Positions 25,015 through 34,148 of a DNA stretch of 64,000 bases are shown here, piece after piece; the first letter of the stretch is position 1; each line of letters opens with the position of its first letter. Origin of the DNA: Candidatus Aminicenantota bacterium (lineage in GTDB: Bacteria > Acidobacteriota > Aminicenantia > UBA2199); assembly GCA_026393835.1 (NCBI GenBank), contig JAPKZK010000085.1:79886-143885 (forward strand). The letters are read 5' to 3'. The notes under the pieces were generated by a model. It was not told the origin of the DNA and ran no database searches. It saw nothing but the letters and a program-made list of their open reading frames with translations. The translations under genes were made by a program, and so were the position numbers.

Positions 25015-28000
25015 TTATTCCGCGGCAGTAGTTCGATAGCTGGCATCCACGGCTTCGATTTGTCCCATATCCATTTTAATGATTTTATCCGCTACATCAA
25101 AATAATGGTCATCATGGGTAATAGCAATGACAATTTTTCCTTCTTCTTTCATTTTCTGGAGCAAGGTCCGATAGAAGAATTTCCTGAATTCCGGGTCCTG
25201 GTCGGCGGCCACTTCATCGAACAAGTAAATGGGGGCGTCCTCCAGGTAGCACTGCAGCAGGGCTAACCGTTTTTTTTGCCCGCCGGAAAGATCGATGGTG
25301 CTAAAGCCGGTATCGCCAATCTGGACTTTATCATCCAGGTTTAACAGCTTAAGGTATTTATCCGCCTGTTCTTTTTTCCCTACTTTAGTGAGATCCACAT
25401 CATATAATTTTTCAAACAAATGATAACCGCTGAAAACCGTGGAGCAATATTCGCCCACTTCCTGGTCGCCGAGATTTCGGCCCTCTATTTGAACCTGGCC
25501 TTTTCCAGGTAGATACAGTCCGGTCAACAGTTTGGCAAGGGTTGTCTTGCCGCTGCCGTTACCTCCGATTATAAATGTGATTTCACCTTTCCTGGCTTCA
25601 AAATCCAGCGGGCCGACAATAAATGTTTCCTCTTTGTCCTGGCTTTCGTATCTGAACTCAACGTCTTTGGCGGTTATCCGTTCGACCTCACCTTTGGTTG
25701 CTTCGGAAGCGATCAATTTTTGGGGATCGATATTGGCCGGTACATCTCTTTCAAACTCTTTCACACGGTTCCAGGCAACCCTAATTTGTACAATGGCGGG
25801 AATGGAGTTCAAAATAACGTTCACGGGGCCGATCAGGTACAGGAGGATCATGATAAAACTCATCAGGGTAAATTGAGATATGTTGGGGAAAATCCTGGGG
25901 ATGGCAAAGCTGACGGCGCCCAGTACGATGAGCAGCATGGATTCGCCGATTAAAAAGGCATTAATAAACCGGATGATGGCCATGGCCATTTTATTCTGGA
26001 ATTCCATGGAGGTTTTTTCCACATCGCCCCTGTACTGCCTCTTCTTGTTCAACCGCAAGCTTAGTTCTTTAAATCCATCCAGTAAGCCGTTGAGCAGTCC
26101 CATATAGACATTCCGGGTATCCCTGGCTTCTTCGAAGTATTGGCGGGCTTTGCCGCTGACAAAACCGTAAAGGCCGGCGATAATGAAGACTACAGCCAGG
26201 GTCACGGCGGTGGCCCAGAAGGCAATGGTGGCCAGGTAAACAAAGGCGCAAATGGCGGTAATGACGCTGGTGATTAATCCCACCACGAGGCCGGCCGAGT
26301 TTGCGATCTGCCCGGTATCGTCATTTAACGTGGCAAACACACGGCCCCTGTCCAGCTTCTCAAAGTTCTGGTAGGTGGTCAGGAATATTTTATCGATCAG
26401 TCTCATTCTCAGGTCGTATACAATCTCGAATGTAATGATGGTTAAACGGGTCTGGATGACTTTGCGCCCCACGATATAGATCATGAAGGCCAACGCATAA
26501 AAATAGACCTGGTATTTCAATTCGATATTGGTGAATAATGAAGTAGTGATTAAAAATATCACCACGGCATTGGCGGCGCCGGAAAGTAAGCTTAAAATGA
26601 TAATCAGGGGCAGGTTGCGAATATATTTGTTTTTAACCGGGAAAAAGAGGGACAGGATGCTGGCGATGTAACTGACGCACATTACCGCTACCACCAGTAT
26701 GGCGGTGGTGGGAAAACTACTGGGCGACCATACGGAAGCCACTTTCCATGGCAGTCCGCTCATTGCCAGCGGCAGTAAATATACGCCCGCGGCAAAGGGA
26801 AGATATGCCAGGGCCATACCGATCAATTTGGCCGTTTTTTTCAAGGTAATAGATTCGAATTGGCGCCTGCCCCTGAAAAGGTCTATAAAGACGGTTACAA
26901 TGTAAACTAAAACCAGCAGCAAATAAAGACCCAACCCGAATGAAAATATGGATGCCACGCCATCGATGGTTCTTCCCTCGACCATTTCAGCGGGTATTTG
27001 TTTTCCCCTGGTTAGTTCCATGACGACATCCCCGATATGCGTGGTGTAATTGTTCATGGCATTTGTCAGGACCACGACGCCGATTTTTTCCCCGGGTCTA
27101 AAAGCGACGTACGAGGTAAAATTTGGGTTTTGCCCGCTGTGCTCGATTAACCGGATGCCATATTCATGCACCATCCAGCCCATACCGTAGGCGACCAGGG
27201 TACCCGGCATAGGGTTCACGCTTTTGTCCGGCTGGTGGCTTTTTCTCATCAACTCGCCCATGCCGCCCCCCGGTTCAAGAAGTCCCATTTGAAATTGCAG
27301 CCAGCGGGTCATATCCTTTGCATTGGAAACGATATAACCGGCAGGGTTATTGCCGCGATAGACGGGTGCATCATAGGGTCTGGGGGTGAAAAAACTGACT
27401 TTGTATCCTTTTGCCATCAAGGGGTCGCTTTTATCCGCCCCTACCCGTGTATGGGTTAATTCCAATGGCTGGAGCACACGTTTGGCGATATATTCTTCAT
27501 AACTCATGCGGGTGACTTTTTCAATCACGGCGCCTATGATATCGTAATTAATGGTGGCGTATTCGAATACCTCCCCGGGTACACGGGCGAGTTTGATTCC
27601 TTTGAGATTCCGGACGGTTTTTTGAAGGGCGTCGGCGGCGTTGGACTCAGGGATCAGGGCGATGGATTTGAAAGGAATGCCGGATGTTTGATGCAAAACC
27701 TGCCGGAGGGTGATTTCGTATTTTTTCCCCTTATAGGTGGCCGAAAACCAGTCCAGGTATTTTGAAACGGGGTCATCCAGGTTAATCGACCCTTCTTTCT
27801 CCAACTGGAGGGCCGCCAGGGCGGTAAAAGCCTTACTGGTGGAACCCAATTCAAAGAGGGTATCGTCGGTTACCGGGATCTTTTTTTCTATATCGGCATA
27901 TCCGAAACCTTTCATATAGACCGGTTGGTCGCCATTAACGATGACCAGGCTCAGTCCCGGGATATCTCCTTTTTTCATTAATTCCACAATTTTTTTTTCA

Positions 28001-28149
28001 ATATTGGTCAATGATGACGCCGCTTTGGTTCCTGGGGTGGCGCCCGGGTTATCATTGGCAGCCAACGGGAAACTTGAATGAAAAATGGTGAAAACCAGCA
28101 ATAAAACCAGAATATCAAACTTAAAATGTACCTTTTTTCTTACCTTCAT
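25015..28149 (-). CDS. Serine hydrolase (beta-lactamase-like) fused to cyclic-peptide-type ABC exporter
   Basis: One ORF of 1044 aa. Residues about 1-30 are a signal or anchor segment. About 45-390 is a class C beta-lactamase/penicillin-binding domain with the SxxK motif in LGSTSKAFTAL and YATINYDIIG where the family has YxN. Four or so extra helices follow (about 400-500), then a six-helix ABC membrane domain (about 505-790) and a nucleotide-binding domain with GGNGSGKTT, LSGGQKKRLAL, IYLFDEVAADQDPEF and ITHDDHYF. The ABC half resembles the cyclic peptide/siderophore exporters (SyrD/PvdE group) that accompany NRPS genes. The hydrolase would face the periplasm and could trim or cyclise the exported peptide. 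The gene has its own promoter, AGGAGG site and terminator. Confidence 0.88.
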   Translation of the reverse strand: MKVRKKVHFKFDILVLLLVFTIFHSSFPLAANDNPGATPGTKAASSLTNIEKKIVELMKKGDIPGLSLVIVNGDQPVYMKGFGYADIEKKIPVTDDTLFELGSTSKAFTALAALQLEKEGSINLDDPVSKYLDWFSATYKGKKYEITLRQVLHQTSGIPFKSIALIPESNAADALQKTVRNLKGIKLARVPGEVFEYATINYDIIGAVIEKVTRMSYEEYIAKRVLQPLELTHTRVGADKSDPLMAKGYKVSFFTPRPYDAPVYRGNNPAGYIVSNAKDMTRWLQFQMGLLEPGGGMGELMRKSHQPDKSVNPMPGTLVAYGMGWMVHEYGIRLIEHSGQNPNFTSYVAFRPGEKIGVVVLTNAMNNYTTHIGDVVMELTRGKQIPAEMVEGRTIDGVASIFSFGLGLYLLLVLVYIVTVFIDLFRGRRQFESITLKKTAKLIGMALAYLPFAAGVYLLPLAMSGLPWKVASVWSPSSFPTTAILVVAVMCVSYIASILSLFFPVKNKYIRNLPLIIILSLLSGAANAVVIFLITTSLFTNIELKYQVYFYALAFMIYIVGRKVIQTRLTIITFEIVYDLRMRLIDKIFLTTYQNFEKLDRGRVFATLNDDTGQIANSAGLVVGLITSVITAICAFVYLATIAFWATAVTLAVVFIIAGLYGFVSGKARQYFEEARDTRNVYMGLLNGLLDGFKELSLRLNKKRQYRGDVEKTSMEFQNKMAMAIIRFINAFLIGESMLLIVLGAVSFAIPRIFPNISQFTLMSFIMILLYLIGPVNVILNSIPAIVQIRVAWNRVKEFERDVPANIDPQKLIASEATKGEVERITAKDVEFRYESQDKEETFIVGPLDFEARKGEITFIIGGNGSGKTTLAKLLTGLYLPGKGQVQIEGRNLGDQEVGEYCSTVFSGYHLFEKLYDVDLTKVGKKEQADKYLKLLNLDDKVQIGDTGFSTIDLSGGQKKRLALLQCYLEDAPIYLFDEVAADQDPEFRKFFYRTLLQKMKEEGKIVIAITHDDHYFDVADKIIKMDMGQIEAVDASYRTTAAE

Positions 28150-28291
28150 AATGCCTCCTTTTTCCGTCGCGGTTTATTATGGGTATTCAATACTACCTTG
28201 ATTCGGCATACCCGGATGCCGAGCTGTCTATATTGAGCTAATTGAGCTAAATTTATTTGCGGTTGGTATTTTTGCATATTTATGATCTTGT

Positions 28292-28321
28292 ATTATATCA
28301 TTTTAAGTCACTGGAGTGCAA
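28292..28321 (-). promoter_or_regulatory. Promoter for the exporter fusion gene
   Basis: TTGCAC (28321-28316), 18-bp spacer, consensus TATAAT (28297-28292). The leader of about 135 nt contains a small CGGCAT...ATGCCG hairpin (28204-28221) before the AGGAGG site. Confidence 0.6.
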
Positions 28322-28358
28322 GCAAAAATAAAAAATTTACCTATTTTTTTTTAACTCT

Positions 28359-28706
28359 TTATAGTACCCCGGTTTTCAATTTTCTATATTGGTCCGGTTC
28401 AATGGCGAAATAGCGGTTGAATGCCATGTCAAAATGTCCGGGTTTTGAAAAGCCTAATTTTGACGCCAGGTCAACAATGGTTAGGTCCTGTTTTTTTCCC
28501 AGCAAAAAGGCGGCCCTGTGCAGCTTTTCCCTGAGTATAAACCCATGCAGCGTAATTTGTTGGCGGTCTTTAAATTTTTGCGCCAGGTAGAAGGTCTTTA
28601 CGCCCAGCGCCCCGGCAATTTTGGCGCCGGTTAGGTCCGCCAGTTCTTCTATTTTCCGGGTTAATATAAAATCCACTGCCTGTTGGGCGATATTACGGCG
28701 GTTCAT
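28359..28706 (-). CDS. Short AraC-family DNA-binding protein (second of pair)
   Basis: Protein of 115 aa consisting essentially of an AraC-type double helix-turn-helix. The first HTH is near residues 25-50 (KIAGALGVKTFYLAQKFK). The second is near 75-100 (IVDLASKLGFSKPGHFDMAFNRYFAIEPDQYR), the usual AraC signature with LGF and a GHFDMAF variant of the common F-x-R-x-F-K. No effector-binding domain is present. Its start overlaps the stop of the preceding AraC-like gene by ATGA, so the two are made together and may act as a heterodimer. It lies upstream of the exporter gene on the same strand, separated by the exporter's own promoter. Confidence 0.82.
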   Translation of the reverse strand: MNRRNIAQQAVDFILTRKIEELADLTGAKIAGALGVKTFYLAQKFKDRQQITLHGFILREKLHRAAFLLGKKQDLTIVDLASKLGFSKPGHFDMAFNRYFAIEPDQYRKLKTGVL

Positions 28707-29131
28707 GTTTTATTGTTCCTATTCTTCCCTTTACCGGTATTTTTTTTAAGGAGTTCCGGTTTTTTCCCCGGGAGTATTGATCTTTGCCGCGTATATTCCC
28801 TGTATTTCCCGGGGGTGGTGCCAAAATGTTCTTTAAAAATCCGGGTGAAATAGTCGGTGGAGGAGAAGCCCATTTTTTTCGATACTACCTTGATGGGTGG
28901 TATTTCATCCGATTCATCCAGTAAAATGGCGGCGCGGATCATTTTGGCCATCATCAGGAATTTCCCGGGTGGTATTTTCTTTTCGTTTTGAAATATCTGG
29001 TACAAATGGGATTGGCTGATATTTAACTTACAGGCGATTTTTAATATGGTCAATTCTCCCAGCTCTTCATTATCGCGCGAGAATATGAATCGCATCACTT
29101 GATCGGAAATACCGCTTTCTGTCATACGCAT
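28703..29131 (-). CDS. Short AraC-family DNA-binding protein (first of pair)
   Basis: Protein of 142 aa that is almost only an AraC HTH domain. Its C-terminal half has KVVSKKMGFSSTDYFTRIFK and FGTTPGKYREY, the standard AraC second-helix pattern. It ends in a basic tail. It is closely related to the AraC-like protein at 43433, sharing SSADYFIRVFKEHFGTTPG-like sequence, although that gene is 14 kb away next to the NRPS genes. This suggests a coordinated set of regulators for NRPS and exporter. No sensor domain is visible, so activity may depend on partner proteins or simply on dose. Confidence 0.85.
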   Translation of the reverse strand: MRMTESGISDQVMRFIFSRDNEELGELTILKIACKLNISQSHLYQIFQNEKKIPPGKFLMMAKMIRAAILLDESDEIPPIKVVSKKMGFSSTDYFTRIFKEHFGTTPGKYREYTRQRSILPGKKPELLKKNTGKGKNRNNKT

Positions 29132-29397
29132 ATGAATCGCCTGCTTAATATGTACATGCTAAATCCTGTTTTTTTTAATTGACTCTGCTTCATAGTATTG
29201 GTTTCCGCTTTCTAGTTCACGGTTTTAAGGATAGGGTTCCTTCAACCGGATAAAATATAGATAGCATGAGTTGCTAAACATGTAAATCCATAAAATTGTC
29301 CACTGGCTGTATCGCTGTCGAAGTGATGGGAAACCTTCTTATAAAACTGTTATTGGTTGGGGAGTATGCATTCGGTTTTTTTTTCAACTTCCTTGAA

Positions 29398-29430
29398 CGG
29401 CGGCCCGGCGTCCCCGGGGCGCCGCCGCTT
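29398..29430. repeat. GC-rich imperfect inverted repeat in a gene-free gap
   Basis: Between the AraC pair and the next gene (29132-29971) there is no intact gene. A GGCGGC...GCCGCC imperfect palindrome lies here, followed by a TTTCTTCTTCGAG-type repeat at 29531-29566 that recurs at 30521-30552, the Mod remnant and repeat B. Confidence 0.4.
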
Positions 29431-29565
29431 AATTTAATTTATAGTAAGGATGTTGGGGCAAATAAAACTCCGTGGGTCATGGTGAGGACAATTTTAATGG
29501 TTGGGGTGGTTTTTGCCTGTTGCCGGTTCCATTTTTTCTTCTTCGAGTGAACAAAGGGCAAGGGG

Positions 29566-29707
29566 CAGGCAATGCCGTCGGGTCCGTCGCTGCGGACTTC
29601 GCCGGAGCCGGGATGAAAGACTTCCACGCCGTGGACCTTTTCCTGGATATAAAGCGGCGCTTGCACCACCGGATCGGACCAGTCCTGCTCATCCTTGCCG
29701 CGCCAAA
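29566..29707 (-). pseudogene. Remnant of a type III Mod gene (internal deletion)
   Basis: About 140 bp that join two distant parts of the Mod gene at 30566-33397. Positions 29638-29707 match the Mod N-terminal region at 33155-33230 (GKDEQDWSD, then LYIQEKVH). Positions 29566-29640 match the C-terminal region at 30807-30882 (VHGVEVFHP, then EVRSDGPDGIAC). The joint is at the shared VH/GTCCACGG-like sequence. The copy has lost about 700 codons. It shows that a second Mod gene, or a duplicate of this one, once stood here. Confidence 0.75.
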
Positions 29708-29714
29708 ACGATTT

Positions 29715-29852
29715 TTTAATCGAAGGGGGGACAAATTGTCCCCCGGTTGGGACGCTTTCGCCCGTCAGCGGATGTGAGTTTCAACCCGTGACAATTTGTC
29801 ACGAGTTCAGGTTCACAGCGGCAGAGTCTGGGGGCAAGCGCAAATTGGTAGG
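29715..29852 (+). repeat. Repeat B, copy 1 (about 138 bp)
   Basis: Nearly identical to 33897-34032. It contains two palindromes, GGGACAAATTGTCCC near the start and CGTGACAATTTGTCACG in the middle, which are related to each other as inverted ACAAATTGTC motifs, and it ends in GCGCAAATTGGTAGG. No ORF. It lies directly next to the Mod remnant. Confidence 0.8.
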
Positions 29853-29927
29853 GAACTGGCGCCGCCTGTTCCTTCAAATGCCATTTTGGTATTGGTAATG
29901 CTTTTTTTTAAAATAGTACAAAAACAA

Positions 29928-29956
29928 TTGACATTTAGTTGTATTCCATTTATCAT
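29928..29956 (+). promoter_or_regulatory. Promoter for the orphan antitoxin-like gene
   Basis: TTGACA at 29928-29933, 17-bp spacer, TATCAT at 29951-29956, followed by AAGGAGAGG and the ATG at 29972. Confidence 0.55.
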
Positions 29957-29971
29957 TAAGGAGAGGTAGAT

Positions 29972-30274
29972 ATGGAAGAAGTCATCCGAATCAATGATAA
30001 TGTTAGAAACATTTTAATAAAACATACGCGGAAAACCAATGTGGCGGAAAGTCTGAATGAAATTCTAAAAAATGACCTTACCCGGAAGATGAAGAGATAC
30101 AAGATAATGCTCAAGCACTTTGAGAATAAATACAAATTGGATTTTGATGCATTTGAAGCGTCCCACAAAAATAGCGACATGAAGTTCGAGATGGAAAAAG
30201 ATTACTTCGATTGGGATCTGGCGGTTACGGCGGTAGAAGACCTGGAAGAAGAATTACGATCATTAGAATCCTAA
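29972..30274 (+). CDS. Small protein resembling TumE/DUF6516-associated antitoxins
   Basis: Protein of 100 aa: a basic N-terminal part (VRNILIKHTRKTN, LTRKMKRYKIMLKHFENKY) and an acidic C-terminus (DYFDWDLAVTAVEDLEEELRSLE). The pattern of a KY-x-LDFDAFE segment followed by an acidic YFDWD tail is what I know from the small antitoxins found with DUF6516 toxins. No toxin gene follows here; a complete toxin-antitoxin pair of that type lies at 34149-34818. It has its own promoter and a strong AAGGAGAGG site, so it is likely expressed. It may be an orphan antitoxin. Confidence 0.6.
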   Translation: MEEVIRINDNVRNILIKHTRKTNVAESLNEILKNDLTRKMKRYKIMLKHFENKYKLDFDAFEASHKNSDMKFEMEKDYFDWDLAVTAVEDLEEELRSLES

Positions 30275-30419
30275 TCCCCGGATAGCCATGATAAATCACC
30301 TGAAGGGGTAAAAGAAGTGCCTTTAAAAGGCTTTTTCCTTGAAGTTCTTCATATCCTTGAAAAAGAAGACTTGTTCTAAGGACCTTCCCGCAAAAGCTTC
30401 TGGTTCCTCTGGCCCTTTT

Positions 30420-30490
30420 GGCCCCATTATGGCCCTTTTCGTGTCGGGTTTATAACGTTTCATATTGTGCTTTTGCCAGGTTTTTGTCGG
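30420..30490 (+). repeat. Repeat A, copy 1
   Basis: GGCCCCATTATGGCCCTTTT followed by GTGTCGGGTTTATAACGTTT. It matches 33718-33790 in the same orientation. The two copies flank the Mod gene as direct repeats. The remaining 290 bp around this copy hold no gene. Confidence 0.7.
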
Positions 30491-30565
30491 GATTTATGAG
30501 ACAGGCAAATTTTTTTTTTCTTCTTCGAGGGAACAAAGGGCAAGGGGCAGACACGGCTATTTTTA

Positions 30566-33397
30566 TTACAGCACGCGGAAGACTTTCATGACTTCGTCGC
30601 CCAGGTGGTTGATGACTTTGACTGCGATGCGGCCGGATGCGGGCGGCTTGAACGGGCGGGAGATGGCGCTGTGCAGTGTTTCCCAGGCTTCTTCATGGAT
30701 CTGGGCTTTCAGGGTGGTTTTGAGTGCCTTGTATGGGTCATTGGCGCCGAGGAAATAGGCGTGGCGTACGAAGAAGCTTTCTTCGTTGTAATCGGCGTCG
30801 ATGAACCAGCAGGCGATGCCGTCGGGTCCGTCGCTGCGCACTTCGCCGGTGTCGGGATGGAAGACTTCCACGCCGTGGACCTGCATCCGGATATAGCCTT
30901 TGTCGCAGTAATGGATTTCGATATCGGGTTCGCCGAAAATGACAAATAGGTTTCCTTTGCCGGTGTTTTTGAGGTCGTCGGCCATATGCAGGTCGGCGTT
31001 CATGCGGGCTTTGAGCACCTGGATGCGGCCCAGTTTGGAGAACTCGGTGGAGTGGGCGTCATAATTAAAGGCGCAGGTGATGAGTACGTCGAACCCGGCG
31101 TCCCCGGCTTCGCGGGCGGCTTGTACCAGGTCGGGGCGGGATACGGTTCCGAATTCGGGCCCGATAAATATGGCGGCGCGTTTCTCTTTGCCGGTCTCTT
31201 TCCCTCCCTCGATGTAACGGCCTTCGGCGCAAACGAGGTCGCCGGGCCAGGGGGTAAGGGACGTAAAGGTTATCTTGTCTTCTTTGTGGGCCTGCTGCAC
31301 GCCGGAGGTTTTGAGGTTTTCCAGGATCATCCGGGCAAAATCCATGGGGATTCTCTCGCCGTTGACTTTTGCCATTTCACTCTTCGCTAGTTCATCGATG
31401 AGCTCGTCGTTTTCATCGACGCCCAGCACGCGGTGGGGGGAAAGGCTATCGACGGTAAATGGTCCGGCCACGCGTATTTTTTTATTGTCTTCGTAAGGTT
31501 TGTCGTAGAGGTATTCGGATTCGGCTTTGGCGGCAATGGAAGCGTCGATTTTCTTTTGCCGGGCGATGCGGAGCTCCCACCATTGGCCGTGTAGTTTCCC
31601 GGCAGGTTCCGGCCACTTTGCATCGGCGTCGCGGGGGATTTCCCATTCTTCCCAGGTTTTACCGAGGACGGTGTTGAGTTGTTTGCGCAGCGGTTCCAGT
31701 TTGGTTTGAAAATCCTCCCAGATGACATCGATTTCCGCGTTGTTGGCGATGGATTTGAGGGTGACATGGGGCACGCGTTGGTAGACAAAACCCTGGCGAA
31801 TGTTGTTGCGGGTGGGCGATGTGGAAGGTGCAGTGGCTGTAATTTTGGCTTCCATGAGTTGGCCTTCGGGTGAGTCGGCCAGTAAATAATAGGGATAGCG
31901 TGCGCCCATAATACGGGCGCGGGCTAATGCCAGCGCTACGCGCGAGGTATCGATGGTAATCCATCGCCGTCCCCATTGCTCAGCAACGTAGGCGGTGGTG
32001 CCCGAACCGCAGGTGGGGTCAAGTACAAGATCGCCAGGATCAGTGGCCATAAGCAAACATCTTTCAATTAGAGACGTACCAGTTTGAACAACATATATCT
32101 TTGGGTCAGATCGGCTTTGTACGCTACCGCCAATATCTGTCCAGATGTTTGTCAACTGAACAACCGGAAAATCGCTAAAATAGCGAATATATCCAAGTTT
32201 ACCTTGACTGCTAATTGATATGCGTTCAGACATTCCAAGTCTCGGCATCCCTGTTTCTGGATTAGTCTTCCAGTGATTATTCACACCGCTATCAAAATTA
32301 CTCCCTCGAAAATGAAAAACACTAATCGTATTTTCTGAGCATCCTTGCGAGATAATATTATCGATTCGGAATATTCGCCCCTTTGTTAATTCATCATCAC
32401 TAATCAATATTTTAGCTTGTGTTAAAGTAAGGCGGAATCCATTTTCGGTTTCAAATTGATCATATTTCGATTTTGAACTATCATCAGGGCTTTTTTTGGG
32501 TTGGACGATATCGCGGAATTTTAAATTTTCATTTTTTTTAGCAAACCACAGAATGTAATCTCCTGCCCTGCTTAGAGTATCAGATGCAAGACCACCGGTT
32601 GTTACATATGAAATCTGCGAAATAAAATTCTCATCCCCGAAAACCTCATCCATTAGTGCCCGCACCCGGTGCACATTCTCATCTCCAATCTGTACAAAAA
32701 TGGAGCCGCTGTCTGTCAATAAATCCCTGGCTACGGTTAACCGGTCACGCAAATAAGTTAAATAGGAATGTATGCCATCCCGCCAGGTGTCGCGAAACGC
32801 TTTAACCTGCTCCGGTTCCCTGGTGATATGTTCAACATTGCCGTCCTTCACATCGCGGCTGGTGGTGGACCACTGGAAATTGGAATTGAACTTAATGCCA
32901 TAAGGCGGATCGATGTAAATACACTGCACCTTGCCGCGCAACCCTTCCCGTTCGGCCAACGAGGCCATGACTTGCAAGCTGTCCCCCAGGATCATGCGGT
33001 TCGACCAATGGGCATCGTGCTGGTAGAACTCGGTTTTGGCGTTTTCATCCGGCAATCCATTGAAATCGGCAAAAAGATCGCGTTGTATGCCTGATTTTTT
33101 CCCCTCTCCCTCCTCGGTATGACGCTGCAGGTCATCGATCAGCGCTTTGGGATGAACCTTTTCCTGGATATAAAGCGGCGGCGCTTGCACCACCAGATCG
33201 GACCAGTCCTGCTCATCTTTGCCGCGCCAGACAAGCTGGGGGTCCAGGTCGCGGTTGCGGCGTTGGTAAGCAATACGGATGGGGTTTTGTTCTTCTTCTT
33301 TCATCACCGACTGGAATTCAGCGGTGGGAATATTCTTACGCTTCGCGTCATCATGTTTGATGGTTTCAACGGTCTTTTGTGTCGGTATCTTTGCCAT
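30566..33397 (-). CDS. Type III-like restriction-modification DNA methyltransferase (Mod)
   Basis: Protein of 943 aa. Motif IV DPPYGIKFNSNFQW occurs near residues 170-184. Motif I LDPTCGSGTTAYVAE follows near 457-471, so the order is that of beta-class N6-adenine or N4-cytosine methyltransferases. An additional C-terminal part of about 400 aa follows (TSLTPWPGDLVCAEGRY, then VHGVEVFHPDTGEV), longer than in standard type III Mod proteins. It would methylate the recognition site and direct the Res subunit encoded at 34986. A fully consensus promoter lies 51 bp upstream, and direct repeats (repeat A) stand on both sides. An N-terminal part of this gene is duplicated in the remnant at 29566-29707. 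Confidence 0.88.
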   Translation of the reverse strand: MAKIPTQKTVETIKHDDAKRKNIPTAEFQSVMKEEEQNPIRIAYQRRNRDLDPQLVWRGKDEQDWSDLVVQAPPLYIQEKVHPKALIDDLQRHTEEGEGKKSGIQRDLFADFNGLPDENAKTEFYQHDAHWSNRMILGDSLQVMASLAEREGLRGKVQCIYIDPPYGIKFNSNFQWSTTSRDVKDGNVEHITREPEQVKAFRDTWRDGIHSYLTYLRDRLTVARDLLTDSGSIFVQIGDENVHRVRALMDEVFGDENFISQISYVTTGGLASDTLSRAGDYILWFAKKNENLKFRDIVQPKKSPDDSSKSKYDQFETENGFRLTLTQAKILISDDELTKGRIFRIDNIISQGCSENTISVFHFRGSNFDSGVNNHWKTNPETGMPRLGMSERISISSQGKLGYIRYFSDFPVVQLTNIWTDIGGSVQSRSDPKIYVVQTGTSLIERCLLMATDPGDLVLDPTCGSGTTAYVAEQWGRRWITIDTSRVALALARARIMGARYPYYLLADSPEGQLMEAKITATAPSTSPTRNNIRQGFVYQRVPHVTLKSIANNAEIDVIWEDFQTKLEPLRKQLNTVLGKTWEEWEIPRDADAKWPEPAGKLHGQWWELRIARQKKIDASIAAKAESEYLYDKPYEDNKKIRVAGPFTVDSLSPHRVLGVDENDELIDELAKSEMAKVNGERIPMDFARMILENLKTSGVQQAHKEDKITFTSLTPWPGDLVCAEGRYIEGGKETGKEKRAAIFIGPEFGTVSRPDLVQAAREAGDAGFDVLITCAFNYDAHSTEFSKLGRIQVLKARMNADLHMADDLKNTGKGNLFVIFGEPDIEIHYCDKGYIRMQVHGVEVFHPDTGEVRSDGPDGIACWFIDADYNEESFFVRHAYFLGANDPYKALKTTLKAQIHEEAWETLHSAISRPFKPPASGRIAVKVINHLGDEVMKVFRVL

Positions 33398-33447
33398 TGT
33401 TAAATTCCTTTATAGGGGACCAGGATTTCCTTGTTTCTCATATTACA

Positions 33448-33476
33448 ATTATATGTGCTTTCAAAGGTGCTGTCAA
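33448..33476 (-). promoter_or_regulatory. Consensus promoter for the Mod gene
   Basis: TTGACA (33476-33471), 17-bp spacer, TATAAT (33453-33448), the best promoter in the window. It allows Mod to be made independently of Res. Confidence 0.75.
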
Positions 33477-33559
33477 CCAGCCCATGGAAATAGCAGCGAA
33501 GGCCCCGGCGGAACAGGCGACACCCTTATAATGGGAAGGACCGCACAGGGGAAAAAATA

Positions 33560-33660
33560 AATCCGAAATTCGAAATCCGAAATCCGAAACAAATTCAAAA
33601 TACAAAGGCTCAAAATCCCAAACAAAAGTAAGCCCACGAATTACACGAATTTTCACGAAT
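33560..33660. repeat. Cluster of short interspersed repeats (CGAAATCCGAAAT and CACGAATTACACGAA)
   Basis: The 750-bp gap 33398-34148 has no gene. It holds ATCCGAAATTCGAAATCCGA repeats (33560-33590, also near 41005), a CACGAATTACACGAAT unit (33633-33660, also at 8104), a heptamer array, repeat A and repeat B. Confidence 0.7.
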
Positions 33661-33674
33661 GTTTTTTGTCTTTT

Positions 33675-33707
<33 letters not shown>

Positions 33708-33717
33708 ATTTATCCCT

Positions 33718-33826
33718 GGCCCCATTATGGCCCTTTTCATGTCGTGTTTATATCGTTTTATATCGTGCTTTTGCCCGGTTTATGTCGGGTTTATGTCGGG
33801 TTTAATGTCGGGTTTATGTCGGGTTC
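33718..33826 (+). repeat. Repeat A, copy 2, with TTTATGTCGGG tandem tail
   Basis: GGCCCCATTATGGCCCTTTT as in copy 1, followed by four near-identical GTCGGGTTTAT units (about 11 bp each) at 33783-33826. Confidence 0.7.
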
Positions 33827-33896
33827 CCAATGGGCCATTTGAGCCATTTATGAGCCATTTATTTTTCAAGAGTCCATTATTATTGGAACGATCTAT

Positions 33897-34032
33897 TAAT
33901 CGAAGGAGGGACAAATTGTCCCCCGGTTGGGGCGCTTTCGTCCGTCAGCGGATGTGAATTTCAACCCGTGACAATTTGTCACGAGTTCAGGTTCACAGCG
34001 GCAGAGTTTGCGGGCAAGCGCAAATTGGTAGG
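33897..34032 (+). repeat. Repeat B, copy 2
   Basis: Over 90 percent alike by eye to 29715-29852, with the same two ACAAATTGTC-based palindromes. A short piece of its end (GCAGAGTTTGGGGGCAA) also occurs at 39781-39797. Confidence 0.8.
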
Positions 34033-34148
34033 AAAAATTCAACTGTCCCCGAATTCTTTGACCTTCACTCCTCACCCAAACAGGCTAATCTATGTGTTTC
34101 CTGGGTTTGCCCCGGCATACAGTCGGCGCTTCGAGGGCCAAAATCGCA

